Below, piece after piece: positions 51,217-60,885 of a stretch of 64,000 nt of DNA (position 1 is the first letter of the stretch; each line of letters begins with the position of its first letter). The stretch spans positions 124,001 through 188,000 of the forward strand of contig NZ_RFSK01000001.1 of assembly GCF_009923995.1 (NCBI RefSeq), in the 5' to 3' direction. A program made the translations under genes and the position numbers. The notes beneath the pieces were generated by a model. That model had not been told where the DNA came from. It did no database searches and worked only from the letters and a program-made list of their open reading frames with translations. Origin of the DNA: Janthinobacterium sp. (lineage in GTDB: Bacteria; Pseudomonadota; Gammaproteobacteria; Burkholderiales; Burkholderiaceae_D).

Positions 51217-53381
51217 GCCGCCGCTCCCTGTTCCACCACGGCGCTGGCGGCGGCAGGCCTGGCGGCCTGGCTGTTCAGCACGCGCATGACCTCGTCGCGG
51301 GGGCCGTCGGCGACGATGCGCCCCTTGTCGAAGACGATCAGCCGGTCCACCAGCGCCAGCATGGCCATGCGGTGGGTGACGAGCACGACGGTCGTATCCT
51401 GCAATGTCCGCAGGCGGGCGATCAGGCGCTGCTCCGTGGCCGGGTCGAACATGCTGCTCGGTTCATCGAGCAGCAGCATGGGCGGCTTTGCCAGCAGGGC
51501 GCGGGCCATGGCCACGGCCTGCCGCTGGCCGCCGGACAGGCGCTCGCCCCGCTCGCCCACCTCCGTCGCCACGCCCTGGGGCAGCTGGGTGATGATGTCG
51601 TCCAGGCAGGCCAGGCGGATGGCGTCGAGCAGGTGCTCATCGTCGGGCTGGCTGCGTCCCAGTTCGATGTTGTCGCGCAGGGTGCCGTGGAACAGGGTCA
51701 CGTCCTGCGGCACGTAGCCGATCTGGCGGCGCAGGCTCAAGGGTTCGAGCTGGGTGCTGGCCAGGTCGTCGAACAGCACGCTGCCGCTTTGCGGGCCATA
51801 TTGGTTGAGCAGCAGCCGCAGCAAGGTGCTCTTGCCGGAACCGAGCTTGCCGATCACGCCCACCCGTTCACCGGGACGGATCTGCAAATTGAGCTTGTCC
51901 AGCAGCGGCGGCGAGTTCGGGTAGGCAAAGCCCACGTCGCGGAACTCGATGCGCCCGGACAGGGGCGGCGCCTGCAGGCTGGCCGCATCGTCGTCCGTGG
52001 GCGCTTCCATGATCTTGTTCAGTGCGTGGTAGGACAGCTTGGTCTGCTCCCAGCGCATGATCAGGCCCGCGATCTGGCTCACGGGCGCCAGGGCGCGGCC
52101 CGTGAGCATGCTCACGGCGATGATCTGGCCCAGGGTCAGCAAGTGTTCGCCCATCAGCAAGGCCCCCGTGGCCACCACGGCCACGCCGGACAGCGCCAGC
52201 ACGGCCGTGTTGATGTAATTGACGCGACTGACGATTTCGCGCGTCTCGACGCTGTTGGCGGCGATGGCCACCGTCAGGCTTTCCCATTTGCGCCGGCTCC
52301 ACGCCTCGGCGCCCAGCACCTTGATGGTGTCGAGGCCATTCATGGTTTCGAACAGGTGCGCCGTGCGCTGCGCGCTTTCCTGCATCGAGGCGGCCACGTG
52401 GCGCGCCAGGGCCGCGCGCGAGGCGAAGGCGACCAGCAGCAGGATGGGGATGGCCACCAGGGGCACGAGCACGAGCCAGCCCCCCACCAGCGCGATGACG
52501 AGCAGGAACAGCAGCAAGAAGGGCAAGTCGCCCAGGGTCGTCAGGGTGGTGGAAGCAAAGAATTCGCGCACGGATTCGAAATCGCGCACGGTATTGGCCA
52601 ACGTCCCCCCTGAAGCAGGCCGGCTGGCCGCGCGCAGGCGCAGGCACTGGGCAAAGATGTTCGACGACAGCGCCACGTCCATGCGGCGCGACGCCGTTTC
52701 CACCAGTTCGCCGCGCAGCAGGCGCATGGCCAGCTCGAAGCCCGTCAGCGCCACCACGGCGATGGTCAGCACCCACAGGCTGGCCGTGGCATTGTTCGGG
52801 ATCACGCGGTCGTACACGGCCATGGCGTAGAACGGCACCAGCGCGCCGATGACGTTGAGCACCAGGGTGCCCAGCAGGGCCCAGCGGAAGATCCAGCGGT
52901 TGCGGTTGAAGACGTCCCAGAACCAGCGCCCCGCCACCGGCATGCTGTAAAGGAGGCTGCGCTGGTCGTAGAACATCACGGGACGCACGGCCACCCAGCG
53001 CCCCTCGGGCACTTCCTGCGCCAGCGCAGCCCCGTCGAGCCAGGAACTGCCTTCGATGCCGGGCACGTGGCACTCATACCGGCCATCGGCCATGGCCAGC
53101 ACCACCAGCACCTGCCCTTCCCCGTTGAGCAGCAGGGCCGGCATTTCCGTGGGGCGGCGCGGCTTGTCTGCCGGCAACGCGGTGCCGGCCAGGGTGGCCT
53201 GCGCCAGCGCCTGGCCGAGGGCATCGGCGGCGGCCGGGCGGACCTGGGCGGCCACGCTGGCGCGCAGGCGCTCGGCCTGCACGGCCACGCCGAACAGGCG
53301 CGCCAGGAAGACGATGGCCTCGGCGATGGCATGGGGAGGCATGCCGGCAGCGGCGCGGGAAGTGTCGGAAGGTGGGGTCAT
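51213..53381 (-). CDS. Type I secretion ABC transporter with C39-like domain
   Basis: The 722-aa protein has an N-terminal C39-like domain (about 1-140) lacking the peptidase catalytic cysteine, six transmembrane helices, and an ATPase domain with Walker A GKLGSGKST, signature LSGGQRQAVAMARAL and Walker B MLLLDEPSS. This LapB/HlyB-type layout exports large repeat proteins unprocessed. The nearby 1168-aa SdrD-B-repeat protein with an RTX-type C-terminus is the probable substrate. The gene is first in the exporter transcript and is separated from the upstream PEP-CTERM gene by a terminator. Confidence 0.94.
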   Translation of the reverse strand: MTPPSDTSRAAAGMPPHAIAEAIVFLARLFGVAVQAERLRASVAAQVRPAAADALGQALAQATLAGTALPADKPRRPTEMPALLLNGEGQVLVVLAMADGRYECHVPGIEGSSWLDGAALAQEVPEGRWVAVRPVMFYDQRSLLYSMPVAGRWFWDVFNRNRWIFRWALLGTLVLNVIGALVPFYAMAVYDRVIPNNATASLWVLTIAVVALTGFELAMRLLRGELVETASRRMDVALSSNIFAQCLRLRAASRPASGGTLANTVRDFESVREFFASTTLTTLGDLPFLLLFLLVIALVGGWLVLVPLVAIPILLLVAFASRAALARHVAASMQESAQRTAHLFETMNGLDTIKVLGAEAWSRRKWESLTVAIAANSVETREIVSRVNYINTAVLALSGVAVVATGALLMGEHLLTLGQIIAVSMLTGRALAPVSQIAGLIMRWEQTKLSYHALNKIMEAPTDDDAASLQAPPLSGRIEFRDVGFAYPNSPPLLDKLNLQIRPGERVGVIGKLGSGKSTLLRLLLNQYGPQSGSVLFDDLASTQLEPLSLRRQIGYVPQDVTLFHGTLRDNIELGRSQPDDEHLLDAIRLACLDDIITQLPQGVATEVGERGERLSGGQRQAVAMARALLAKPPMLLLDEPSSMFDPATEQRLIARLRTLQDTTVVLVTHRMAMLALVDRLIVFDKGRIVADGPRDEVMRVLNSQAARPAAASAVVEQGAAA

Positions 53382-53395
53382 GATGGATTCACAAT

Positions 53396-53432
53396 AAAAC
53401 GCTGCGGCGCGCCGGTCGGGCGCGCCGCAGCG
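53396..53432 (-). terminator. Intrinsic terminator downstream of the PEP-CTERM gene
   Basis: On the minus strand a 14-base perfect stem CGCTGCGGCGCGCC/GGCGCGCCGCAGCG with a five-base loop is followed by TTTTATTG. It separates the PEP-CTERM transcript from the ABC exporter gene. Confidence 0.85.
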
Positions 53433-53481
53433 GGCACGCTATCGCTTGCGCGATGAGCGATGAACGAAAATGAAATGCGCC

Positions 53482-54156
53482 TTAAACGGGCGCGGCGGCG
53501 CCCTTGCGGCGGCGCGCCATGCAGCCCAGCAAGCCCAGCCCCGCCACCAGCATGGCCCAGGTCTGCGCTTCCGGCACGGGCGACACGGTAAGCAGGGTTT
53601 GCGAGGCAGGATTGACGCTGGTCAAGCTCGTGTAGCTGTACAGGTTCTGGATGGCGCCATGGCCCGTGGCCACGCCCAGCATGGTGTTGGCCTGGCTGAC
53701 GACGGCATTGCTCAGGTTCTTGAAGCGCAGGTCGCCCGTCAGCAGGTTGGTGTTGTCATTATTCAATTCCCACAGGGCCAGCTGGAAGGCGGCCGCGCCA
53801 TTCGCGTTGCTGGCCGCATTCGCTACCGACGAGGTATAAAAGCCTTCATACAGGCGCTTGACGGCGTCGCTGGCGGCAAAGGCGCCGCTGCTGTAGCTGT
53901 TCGACGCGCTGTTCAAGGCGACGTGCGGGTCCAGGCAAAACGCCAGGAAGCTGTTGCTGTCGTAGCTGACTTGCCAGACGGAAGGCGTGATGGCATTGCC
54001 GCTGCCAAAGGCGCCGCCGGTGGCCGTGAACAGGGGCACGCCATAGAAATCGTCGACGGTCAGTTTGGAACCGGCCGCCAGGGCGCTGCTGCTGGCCAGG
54101 GCAAAGGCGGCGGCCGCCAGGGTGCCGCGGACGATCAGGTGCATGGATTTTTTCAT
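53482..54156 (-). CDS. PEP-CTERM sorted exported protein
   Basis: The 224-aa protein has a signal peptide (AAAAFALASSSALAA) and the C-terminal PEP-CTERM tripartite tail: VPEAQTWAM, a hydrophobic helix LVAGLGLLGCM and basic ARRRKGAA. Proteins with this tail are cleaved and surface-anchored by an exosortase, which is not in the window. The mature region is beta-rich with few recognisable motifs. It lies between the exporter and the repeat protein genes on the same strand. Confidence 0.88.
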   Translation of the reverse strand: MKKSMHLIVRGTLAAAAFALASSSALAAGSKLTVDDFYGVPLFTATGGAFGSGNAITPSVWQVSYDSNSFLAFCLDPHVALNSASNSYSSGAFAASDAVKRLYEGFYTSSVANAASNANGAAAFQLALWELNNDNTNLLTGDLRFKNLSNAVVSQANTMLGVATGHGAIQNLYSYTSLTSVNPASQTLLTVSPVPEAQTWAMLVAGLGLLGCMARRRKGAAAPV

Positions 54157-54194
54157 TATGTTTCCCTAAATATTTATAGTCAGTATCGAAAGGC

Positions 54195-54220
54195 GCCGGC
54201 CCCCTGAGGCAGGGGCCGGC
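54195..54220 (-). terminator. Hairpin downstream of the SdrD-B-repeat protein gene
   Basis: Arms GCCGGCCCC and GGGGCCGGC with an eight-base loop lie in the 101-base gap after the repeat-protein stop. Only a short CTTTC follows on the minus strand, so termination may be weak. Confidence 0.55.
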
Positions 54221-54257
54221 AGCGGTGCCAGGCGCGGTTACGGCCTGGTACGGGACA

Positions 54258-57200
54258 TCAGGCAGCCATTTCCTGGGGCTGGGTCGTTGCGTGGGCCATG
54301 GCGCGGCGCAGGACGTCGGCCATGTCGCACTGGGCCTGGACTTCCGCGGCCGGGGCGGCGGCTGGCGCGGCGGCAACCGTCGTCACCGTGCCATCCTGGC
54401 CCAGCACCACGTCGAGCGTGCTGTCGTCGCGCAGCAGGTCGGCCATGCTGGGCAGGTGCACGCCGGCGGCGGCCGCATCCTTGGCGTCGACGTTGAAATA
54501 CACGTCCGTCATGTCGACCGTCTTGCCGTCGGCCAGGGTGGCACTGCTGCGCTCCAGGTGCAGATTGCTGTTGGCGTCGAGGAAAGGCAGTGCCGTGTAG
54601 CCCACCGTCAGGCTGGCCACGCCCGCGTCGTGCAGGGACATCAGCTCGCCCTCGTCCGTTACGCCATTGCTGTTGGCGTCGCGCCAGATGCGCAGTTCCG
54701 CGAAATGCTCGTCCTTCGCATCGACCACGCCGTCGCCGTTCGAGTCATAGCTGGACAGCTTGGCAAAGCCCGTGCCCTTCTCATTGCCGCCGAACAACTC
54801 GGAAATATTGTCGATCTTGCCATTGCCATTGCTGTCGATGGCCAGCAAGCCGTCCTGGGCCGAGACCCAGCCCGTCTGGATGGCGCTGCCCGTGCCCAGC
54901 AGGTCGAAGCTGCCGTGGAAGTCGGCGCGGGCGATCGTGTGCACGCCGTCACCGTTCAGGTCGATGACGATGGGCGTGATGGCCGCATCCCAGCTCATGT
55001 CGTTCTGGCCCGATGCCAGTTTCAAGATGTCCGTGTAGACCACGTTGGCCGTCGTGCCATTGCTGTTGACGTCCGAATCGATGTTGTCGTTCGTGCCCAC
55101 GTTCTTCGCGCCCCAGCGCCACGTATCCATGGCGTAGCCCGCGTGATACACGCCCGACTTGTCGAATTTGAGCGAATAGCTGCCCGGATCGAGGTTGCTG
55201 AACAGGTAATTGCCATTGGCATTCGTGTAGGTGGTGGCCAGCAGCACGCCGCTGCCCGAGTACAGCTGCACCTTGATGTTGGCGATGCCCGCTTCGTTCG
55301 CATCCTGCACGCCGTCGTGGTCGGCGTCGCGCCACACCTTGTCGCCCAGGCTGGCCTTGCGGTAGATGCCCGCATCCCAGCTCATGTCGTTCTGGCCGGC
55401 GGCCAGGTTGATCAGGGCCGAGCGCCCCGTGCTGACATCGACGTCGGAATCCGTGGCGTCATTGCCGACATTCGCCTTGGTGTAATAGAAGCCCGATGGA
55501 CGGATGACTTCGACCTTGTAGCTGCCGGCCGCCAGTTCGCTGAACAGGTAGTTGCCGCTGGCATTCGTCGTCGTCGTGGCGATGACCTGGTTGCCGGCAT
55601 TGAGCAGGTTGACCTTCACGCCCGCCACGCCCAGTTCGCCCGCATCCTGCACGCCGTTGTAGTTGTTGTCTTCCCAGACGCGGTCGCCGATGGACGCCGT
55701 GTTGAGCTTGACCAGGCCCGCGTCCCAGTCCAGCTGCACGTCGCCCGATTTCAGCACGGCCATGGTGGTGGTGTAGCCCGTGGCCGGATTGACGTCGGAA
55801 TCCGTGGCATAGCCGCCAATGTCCGCCTTGGTGAAGCCGTAGCCGGCCGGCGGCACGAAGCCCAGGTAATAGTTGCCTGGCACCAGGTTGCTGAACAGAT
55901 AGTTACCGTTCGCATCCGTCGTGGCGCTGGCGACGACGGCGCCGTTGCCGTTGTACAGGTTGACTTTCACGCCGCCCACGCCCGTTTCGCCCGCATCCTG
56001 GGTGCCGTTGCCATTCGCATCGAACCACACGCGGTCGCCGATGGACGCCGTCTTGTACAGGCCCGCGTCGAGATCCTTGTAGTTCTGGCCGGCAACGACC
56101 GTCACCTGGCCGCTGTTGCCCAGCGCATTGATGTCGCTGTCGAGCGCGTCATTGCTGCCCGCATCCTTGACGGTGGTCAAGTAACCGGCGGGCGCGACGA
56201 CGGCGATGGAATACGTGCCGGGATCGACGCTGAAGTTGTAATAGCCGGTGGCATCCGTCACGGTCGAGCCGATCACGCTGCCGGCCGCATTCTTCAGCTG
56301 CACGGTGACGCCGCCGATGCCGGACTCGCCCGCATCCTGGATGCCGTTGGCGTTCGTGTCATGCCAGACCCGGTCGCCCAGGGTGGCCGGCAGGGCCACG
56401 ATGCCCGCGTCCACGCTGTGGTTGCTGTCGCCCGAGGCCAGCAGCACCTGCGCCGTGCGGCCATCCACATTCGCGTCCGAGTCGCGCTGGTCGTCGCCGC
56501 CCTGGTCCTGGCCCGTGAAGACATAGCCGGCCGGCAAGGTGGTTTTATCGAACTGCACGCTGTAGGCGCCCGGCTTCAAATTCGTGAACAGGTAGTTGCC
56601 GTTGGCGTCCGTCACCAGCGGACTGCCGACGGAGTTGCCCGACGCATCGAGCAGGGTCACTTTCACGCCGGCGGCGCCTTTTTCGCCCGCATCCTGCACG
56701 CCATTCTTGTTGGTATCGAACCAGACGCGGTCGCCCAGCTCGGCCGTGCGGTACAGGCCCGCGTCCAGGGTCAGATTGGTCTCGCCCGGCGCCAGGGTGA
56801 CGGGCGCCATCGTGCCGCTGGCGTCGATATTGCTGTCCCTGGCCGTGTCGCCGCCCTGGTTGGCGGCCGTCGGCACGTAGCCGGCCGGCGCCACCACGGT
56901 CACGGAATACGTGCCCGGGTTGACGTCAAAGTGGTAGCCGCCGCTGGCGTCCGTCGTGGTGGTGGCCACCACGTTGCCGGCCGTATCCTTCAGCTGCACC
57001 ACCACGTTGGCGATGCCCGCCTCGCCCGCATCCTGCACGCCGTTGGCGTTCCTGTCTTCCCAGACGAAGTCGCCCAGGTGGGCCATCGGCACCTTGAAGG
57101 TCAGGTAATGGGGGACCAGGCTCAGGTCCTGCGCATTGCAGCCGGCCGTGCCGCCGTCGTCGCGCACCTTGAAACCGAGGTCGAAGTCGCCCGCGACCGT

Positions 57201-57764
57201 CTGGCTGGGCACGAAGACTAGGTGGCCCGCGCGGATGTCGTCGATGGAGACTTCCGTGCCCACCGCCACGGCCACGCCGTTGAGCAGCACCTGCCCCGCC
57301 GTCGTCGTATTGGTGATGACGATGGACTTGAAGCCGTCATGCTCGACGTCGTCGTGGAAGCCGAAATCGCCTTCGCTCAGCACGACACTATTGCCGTTGA
57401 GCAAAGTAAACGTCTTGTCGGCCGCATCGGGCGCGTCGTTGACGGGGTCGATGACCACTTGCAGGACCAGCTGGACGATGTCGCCATTGCCCTTGTCGAT
57501 CGTCACCTCGATGGTGGAAAAGCTGCCGTTGTAGTTGGCGGCCCAGTCGCCGGGGCGCACGTAGACGGTATCCGCGTCGAGCAAGCCGAACAGCGGCGTA
57601 TTCGTGCTCGATTCCGTGTCATCAGGCAAGATAACGTTGAAGGCCTTGATGTTCAGGTCGCCCTGGGCCGTGTAGCCGGCCTGGATCAGCAGGTCGCGGA
57701 TGTCGAAATTCTTGCTCGTGTCTTCGCAGACGTGGACGGTGGTCGACAGATTGTAGGTGGTCAT
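54258..57764 (-). CDS. Large SdrD-B-repeat protein, probable type I secretion substrate
   Basis: The 1168-aa protein has no Sec signal. Residues about 50-225 resemble cadherin-like domains (VNDAPDAAD). Six SdrD-B-like repeats follow from about 230, each opening with a variant of LGDRVWFDTNKNGVQDAGE and containing YLFSNLDPGSYSL-type strands. The C-terminal part (about 905-1100) carries the RTX-associated block PIVIDLNGDGVHT with calcium-loop motifs DSNGNGKID, DSNGDGVVD and DANSNGVTD, and the protein ends in an Ala-rich tail without a sortase or PEP-CTERM signal. This pattern is typical of adhesins exported by type I systems like the adjacent one. Repeat number may vary between strains. Confidence 0.9.
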   Translation of the reverse strand: MTTYNLSTTVHVCEDTSKNFDIRDLLIQAGYTAQGDLNIKAFNVILPDDTESSTNTPLFGLLDADTVYVRPGDWAANYNGSFSTIEVTIDKGNGDIVQLVLQVVIDPVNDAPDAADKTFTLLNGNSVVLSEGDFGFHDDVEHDGFKSIVITNTTTAGQVLLNGVAVAVGTEVSIDDIRAGHLVFVPSQTVAGDFDLGFKVRDDGGTAGCNAQDLSLVPHYLTFKVPMAHLGDFVWEDRNANGVQDAGEAGIANVVVQLKDTAGNVVATTTTDASGGYHFDVNPGTYSVTVVAPAGYVPTAANQGGDTARDSNIDASGTMAPVTLAPGETNLTLDAGLYRTAELGDRVWFDTNKNGVQDAGEKGAAGVKVTLLDASGNSVGSPLVTDANGNYLFTNLKPGAYSVQFDKTTLPAGYVFTGQDQGGDDQRDSDANVDGRTAQVLLASGDSNHSVDAGIVALPATLGDRVWHDTNANGIQDAGESGIGGVTVQLKNAAGSVIGSTVTDATGYYNFSVDPGTYSIAVVAPAGYLTTVKDAGSNDALDSDINALGNSGQVTVVAGQNYKDLDAGLYKTASIGDRVWFDANGNGTQDAGETGVGGVKVNLYNGNGAVVASATTDANGNYLFSNLVPGNYYLGFVPPAGYGFTKADIGGYATDSDVNPATGYTTTMAVLKSGDVQLDWDAGLVKLNTASIGDRVWEDNNYNGVQDAGELGVAGVKVNLLNAGNQVIATTTTNASGNYLFSELAAGSYKVEVIRPSGFYYTKANVGNDATDSDVDVSTGRSALINLAAGQNDMSWDAGIYRKASLGDKVWRDADHDGVQDANEAGIANIKVQLYSGSGVLLATTYTNANGNYLFSNLDPGSYSLKFDKSGVYHAGYAMDTWRWGAKNVGTNDNIDSDVNSNGTTANVVYTDILKLASGQNDMSWDAAITPIVIDLNGDGVHTIARADFHGSFDLLGTGSAIQTGWVSAQDGLLAIDSNGNGKIDNISELFGGNEKGTGFAKLSSYDSNGDGVVDAKDEHFAELRIWRDANSNGVTDEGELMSLHDAGVASLTVGYTALPFLDANSNLHLERSSATLADGKTVDMTDVYFNVDAKDAAAAGVHLPSMADLLRDDSTLDVVLGQDGTVTTVAAAPAAAPAAEVQAQCDMADVLRRAMAHATTQPQEMAA
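55050..57077 (-). repeat. Six in-gene SdrD-B-type repeats
   Basis: Six units of about 110-120 codons each begin with GDxVWxDxNxNGxQDxGE variants. Nucleotide similarity between units is moderate rather than high, so recombinational loss is less likely than in younger repeat arrays. Confidence 0.85.
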
Positions 57765-57838
57765 GCGGCCTCCTGGAAGGAGACGGATGGGGCCAGGGCG
57801 CAGTCAGCCTGGCCGTGCAAAGCGGCGAATGTATACAT
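57761..57838 (-). CDS. Possible 25-aa upstream ORF before the repeat protein
   Basis: ATG 57838 opens a 25-codon frame whose TGA overlaps the ATG of the repeat-protein gene (ATGA). The strong AGGAGG of the main gene lies inside it. Its own ribosome site is weak, so it may be a coupling leader or chance. Confidence 0.25.
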   Translation of the reverse strand: MYTFAALHGQADCALAPSVSFQEAA

Positions 57839-58134
57839 GGGTGGGCTTCCAAGAAGAGACTTGTTTAAAAAATGAAGCCGGCAGCACCTTGTATGCAGTT
57901 TCTGGGGACACAGGAGCCAAGCGACGCAACCACACAGCGGGGGGTGATTGTCTTTCTGACATTTAAGTTAGCGCAATTATATCGTCGATATTTGCAAAAG
58001 CAAATTGATTTCCATTAATAACAATAAAATTTTTATAATATTTGCGCATTACCGACACCTCCCCTGTGGCCGCCGCTCCCCTGAAAATGCATGGCGCCTT
58101 CTCTGCCGCTGCCACAATCGCCTACAATCTCGGG
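57765..58134. promoter_or_regulatory. Divergent upstream region with a perfect palindrome
   Basis: The 370-base gap between the repeat-protein gene and the COG4255-like gene is AT-rich from about 57950. It holds the perfect palindrome ATTTGCAAAAGCAAAT (57990-58005), a candidate operator, and T/A-rich words near 58027-58045 that could form a -10 for the plus-strand gene. No riboswitch motif was found here. Confidence 0.4.
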
Positions 58135-59187
58135 ATGAATCAACTTACCCTCGTCCTGCCCTTCGCCCTGCCCAACGCCGAACTGGCTGCCGACCTGCTC
58201 AAGGTCTTGCAGGCGCCCGCGCTGGCGGCGCTGCTGTCGCGCACCTCCACTTGCAATTTAGAAACTTTTGACAACATCAACCGCCTGCTGCCGCACGAAG
58301 CGTGGCTGGCGCACGCGCTGGGCCTGGCGCCCGCGTCCGGCGGCGCGGCGGCGCAGGCGGCCTTTGCCGCCCAGGCCATGCGCGGCTACGGCCTGGCGCC
58401 CGAGCCGGGTGCCCGCTACTTCCTGCTGCATCCGGCCCACCTGGCCATTGCCCGCAGCCATATCAGCCTGGAAGACTTGCGCCAGCTCAATCTGAGCGTA
58501 GCGGACGGACGTGCCCTGTTTGACATTGCGGCCCCGTATTTCGCGGAGATCGGCCAGCCGCTGGCGTATGGCGACGCGGGCACCTGGTTCATGCGCGCCG
58601 ACGCCTGGAGCGACCTGCAGTGCGCCACGCCGGACGCGGCCACCACGCAGGACCTGTCCGTCTGGATGCCGGAAGGCGAGCATGCGCGCGCCGCGCGCCG
58701 CCTGCAGAACGAAGTGCAGATGCTGTGGCATGAACATCCCGTCAACGGGGCGCGCGAGGAACGGGGCTTGAAACCCATCAATTCCTTCTGGATCTGGGGC
58801 GGCAGCCTGGCCACGGCGCAAGCGCCCGTCTGCGCCGCCCGCCTGCATACCCGGGACGTGCCCGGTTGGCTGGCCGCGCTGGCGGAACCGGCGCAGCGCG
58901 AAGCCAGTCCAAGCAGTGTGCTGGCCAGCCCGCAGGACGCCATCGTCGTGCTGGGCGGCCTGACGGAAGCGGCGCAGGCCCAGGAATGGGGCATGTGGCT
59001 GCAGCGGCTGCAGGCGCTGGAAACAGACTGGTTCGCGCCCCTGCTGGCGGCCCTCAAGGATGGCCGCCTGGGGCAGCTGCGCCTGGTGCTGAGCCACCGC
59101 GACGCCTGGCTGGCCTGCACCACCAGCAAGAACGCGCAGCGCAAATTCTGGCGCGCGATTACCCTGAACAAGTTGAAAGCATCATGA
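58135..59187 (+). CDS. COG4255-like protein of unknown function, coupled to recJ
   Basis: The 350-aa protein is cytoplasmic and mainly helical. Characteristic stretches are RYFLLHPAHLAIARSHISL in the first half, RLQNEVQMLWHEHPVN in the middle, and the GLKPINSFWIWGG segment that is a signature of this betaproteobacterial family. Annotation of relatives varies, including phosphoglycerate mutase-like, but no catalytic pattern of that superfamily is evident to me. Its stop overlaps the recJ start by four bases (ATGA), so it is co-translated with recJ. The function is open; a link to DNA repair is only contextual. Confidence 0.75.
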   Translation: MNQLTLVLPFALPNAELAADLLKVLQAPALAALLSRTSTCNLETFDNINRLLPHEAWLAHALGLAPASGGAAAQAAFAAQAMRGYGLAPEPGARYFLLHPAHLAIARSHISLEDLRQLNLSVADGRALFDIAAPYFAEIGQPLAYGDAGTWFMRADAWSDLQCATPDAATTQDLSVWMPEGEHARAARRLQNEVQMLWHEHPVNGAREERGLKPINSFWIWGGSLATAQAPVCAARLHTRDVPGWLAALAEPAQREASPSSVLASPQDAIVVLGGLTEAAQAQEWGMWLQRLQALETDWFAPLLAALKDGRLGQLRLVLSHRDAWLACTTSKNAQRKFWRAITLNKLKAS

Positions 59188-60884
59188 CCCGTACCCGCAT
59201 CGCCACCCGTCCCTGCCCTTACCGCGAATCCGAACTGCTGCGCCAGGGCGGCATCCACCCCGTGCTGGCCCGCCTGTACGCCGCGCGCGGCCTGTCCGAC
59301 GCGAAAGAACTGTCGATCGAGGCGAAAGACCTGATACCGCCGTCCGGCCTGCTGCACATCGGCGCGGCCGGCGCCTTCCTGGCCGATGCCATTGCCGCCA
59401 AGAAACGCATGGTCATCGTGGCCGACTACGACTGCGACGGCGCCACGGCCTGCGCCGTCGCCATCCGCGGCTTGCGCGCCATGGGCGCCGACGTGGATTT
59501 CATCGTGCCCAACCGCTTCGAGTACGGCTACGGCCTGACGCCGGAAATCGTCGCACTGACGGCCCGTGAAAAGTCGCCCGACATCATCATCACCGTCGAC
59601 AACGGCATCGCCAGCATCGACGGCGTGGCCGAAGCCAACCGGCGCGGCATCCAGGTGGTCGTCACGGACCACCATCTGCCGGCCGACACCCTGCCCGACG
59701 CGGCCGTCATCGTCAACCCGAACCAGCCCGCCTGCGGCTTCCCGTCGAAGCACCTGGCGGGCGTGGGCGTCGTGTTCTACGTGCTGCTGGCCCTGCGCGC
59801 CGAGCTGCGCCGGCGCGGCGTGTTCGATGCGCAGACGCAGCCCAAGCTGGACAACCTGCTCGACCTGGTGGCCCTGGGCACGGTGGCCGACGTCGTGCGC
59901 CTCGATACGAACAACCGCATCCTCGTCGCGCAAGGCTTGAAACGCATGCGCAAGGGCAATATGCATGCGGGCGTGGCCGCCCTGTTCCGCGTGGCGGGCC
60001 GCGAAGCGCGCAGCGCCACGCCGTTCGACCTGGGCTTCGCGCTGGGCCCGCGCCTGAACGCGGCCGGGCGCCTGCAGGACATGTCGCTGGGCATCGAATG
60101 CCTGGTCACGGACGACGAAGGCCGCGCCTGGGCCCTGGCCCAGCAACTCAACGACATCAACCTGAAACGCCGCGAAATCGAGGCGGAAATGCAGGATACG
60201 GCCCTGCTGCACCTCGATGATTTCGAGCCGGCCAACAGCAGCACCATCAGCGTCTTCGACGAGTCCTGGCACCAGGGCGTGATCGGCATCGTCGCCTCGC
60301 GCCTGAAGGAAAAATTCTACCGCCCGACCATCACCTTCGCGCCCGGCGCGGACGGCTGGATCAAGGGTTCCGGCCGCTCGATCCCCGGCTTCCACCTGCG
60401 CGACGCGCTCGACCTCGTGTCGAAACGGGCACCGAGCCTGATCGACAAGTTCGGCGGCCACGCCATGGCGGCGGGACTCACCATCCGCGCCGACGCCTTC
60501 GACGCCTTTTCCCAGGCCTTCGAAGCCGTGGGCCAGGCCTGGCTCAGCGCCCAGCAGCTGGAACGGGTGGTGGAAACGGACGGCCCGCTGGAAGACGCCT
60601 ACTACACGACGGCCTTCATCGAACTGATGGATGAGCAAGTGTGGGGCCAGGGCTTCGCCCCGCCCGTCTTCTGCGATGAATTCCGCGTCGTCAGCCAGCG
60701 CATCCTCAAGGAACGGCATTTGAAACTGCTGCTGGAAAAGAACGGCGTGCGCTTCGATGCCATCTGGTTCGGCCACACGGACGCCCTGGGCGAGCGCACG
60801 CGGGTCGCCTTCCGGCTCGATGCGAATGAATACAATGGCACGACCAAGGTGCAGCTCATGGTAGAGCACGCCGAACCTGTGTAG
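59184..60884 (+). CDS. recJ: Single-stranded-DNA-specific exonuclease RecJ
   Basis: The 566-aa protein has the DHH motifs: VADYDCDGATA (motif I), VDNGIAS, VTDHHLP (DHH box), PFDLGFALGPRLNAAGRLQD, and the C-terminal DHHA1 glycine motif FGGHAMAAGLTI. It degrades single-stranded DNA 5' to 3' in recombination and mismatch repair. Length is typical. Start ATG 59184 overlaps the upstream gene. A type A hairpin repeat begins one base after its stop. Confidence 0.97.
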   Translation: MTRTRIATRPCPYRESELLRQGGIHPVLARLYAARGLSDAKELSIEAKDLIPPSGLLHIGAAGAFLADAIAAKKRMVIVADYDCDGATACAVAIRGLRAMGADVDFIVPNRFEYGYGLTPEIVALTAREKSPDIIITVDNGIASIDGVAEANRRGIQVVVTDHHLPADTLPDAAVIVNPNQPACGFPSKHLAGVGVVFYVLLALRAELRRRGVFDAQTQPKLDNLLDLVALGTVADVVRLDTNNRILVAQGLKRMRKGNMHAGVAALFRVAGREARSATPFDLGFALGPRLNAAGRLQDMSLGIECLVTDDEGRAWALAQQLNDINLKRREIEAEMQDTALLHLDDFEPANSSTISVFDESWHQGVIGIVASRLKEKFYRPTITFAPGADGWIKGSGRSIPGFHLRDALDLVSKRAPSLIDKFGGHAMAAGLTIRADAFDAFSQAFEAVGQAWLSAQQLERVVETDGPLEDAYYTTAFIELMDEQVWGQGFAPPVFCDEFRVVSQRILKERHLKLLLEKNGVRFDAIWFGHTDALGERTRVAFRLDANEYNGTTKVQLMVEHAEPV

Positions 60885-60885
60885 T

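Noticed and set aside
51213..53381. N-terminal domain considered as an active C39 peptidase
   Set aside because: The catalytic cysteine is absent from the N-terminal region, so it is a C39-like domain that does not cleave.
54225..57221. 998-codon open frame on the plus strand
   Set aside because: It is antisense to the SdrD-B-repeat gene; its Arg/Val/Ala-rich product has no domain, and its length reflects repeats in the real gene.
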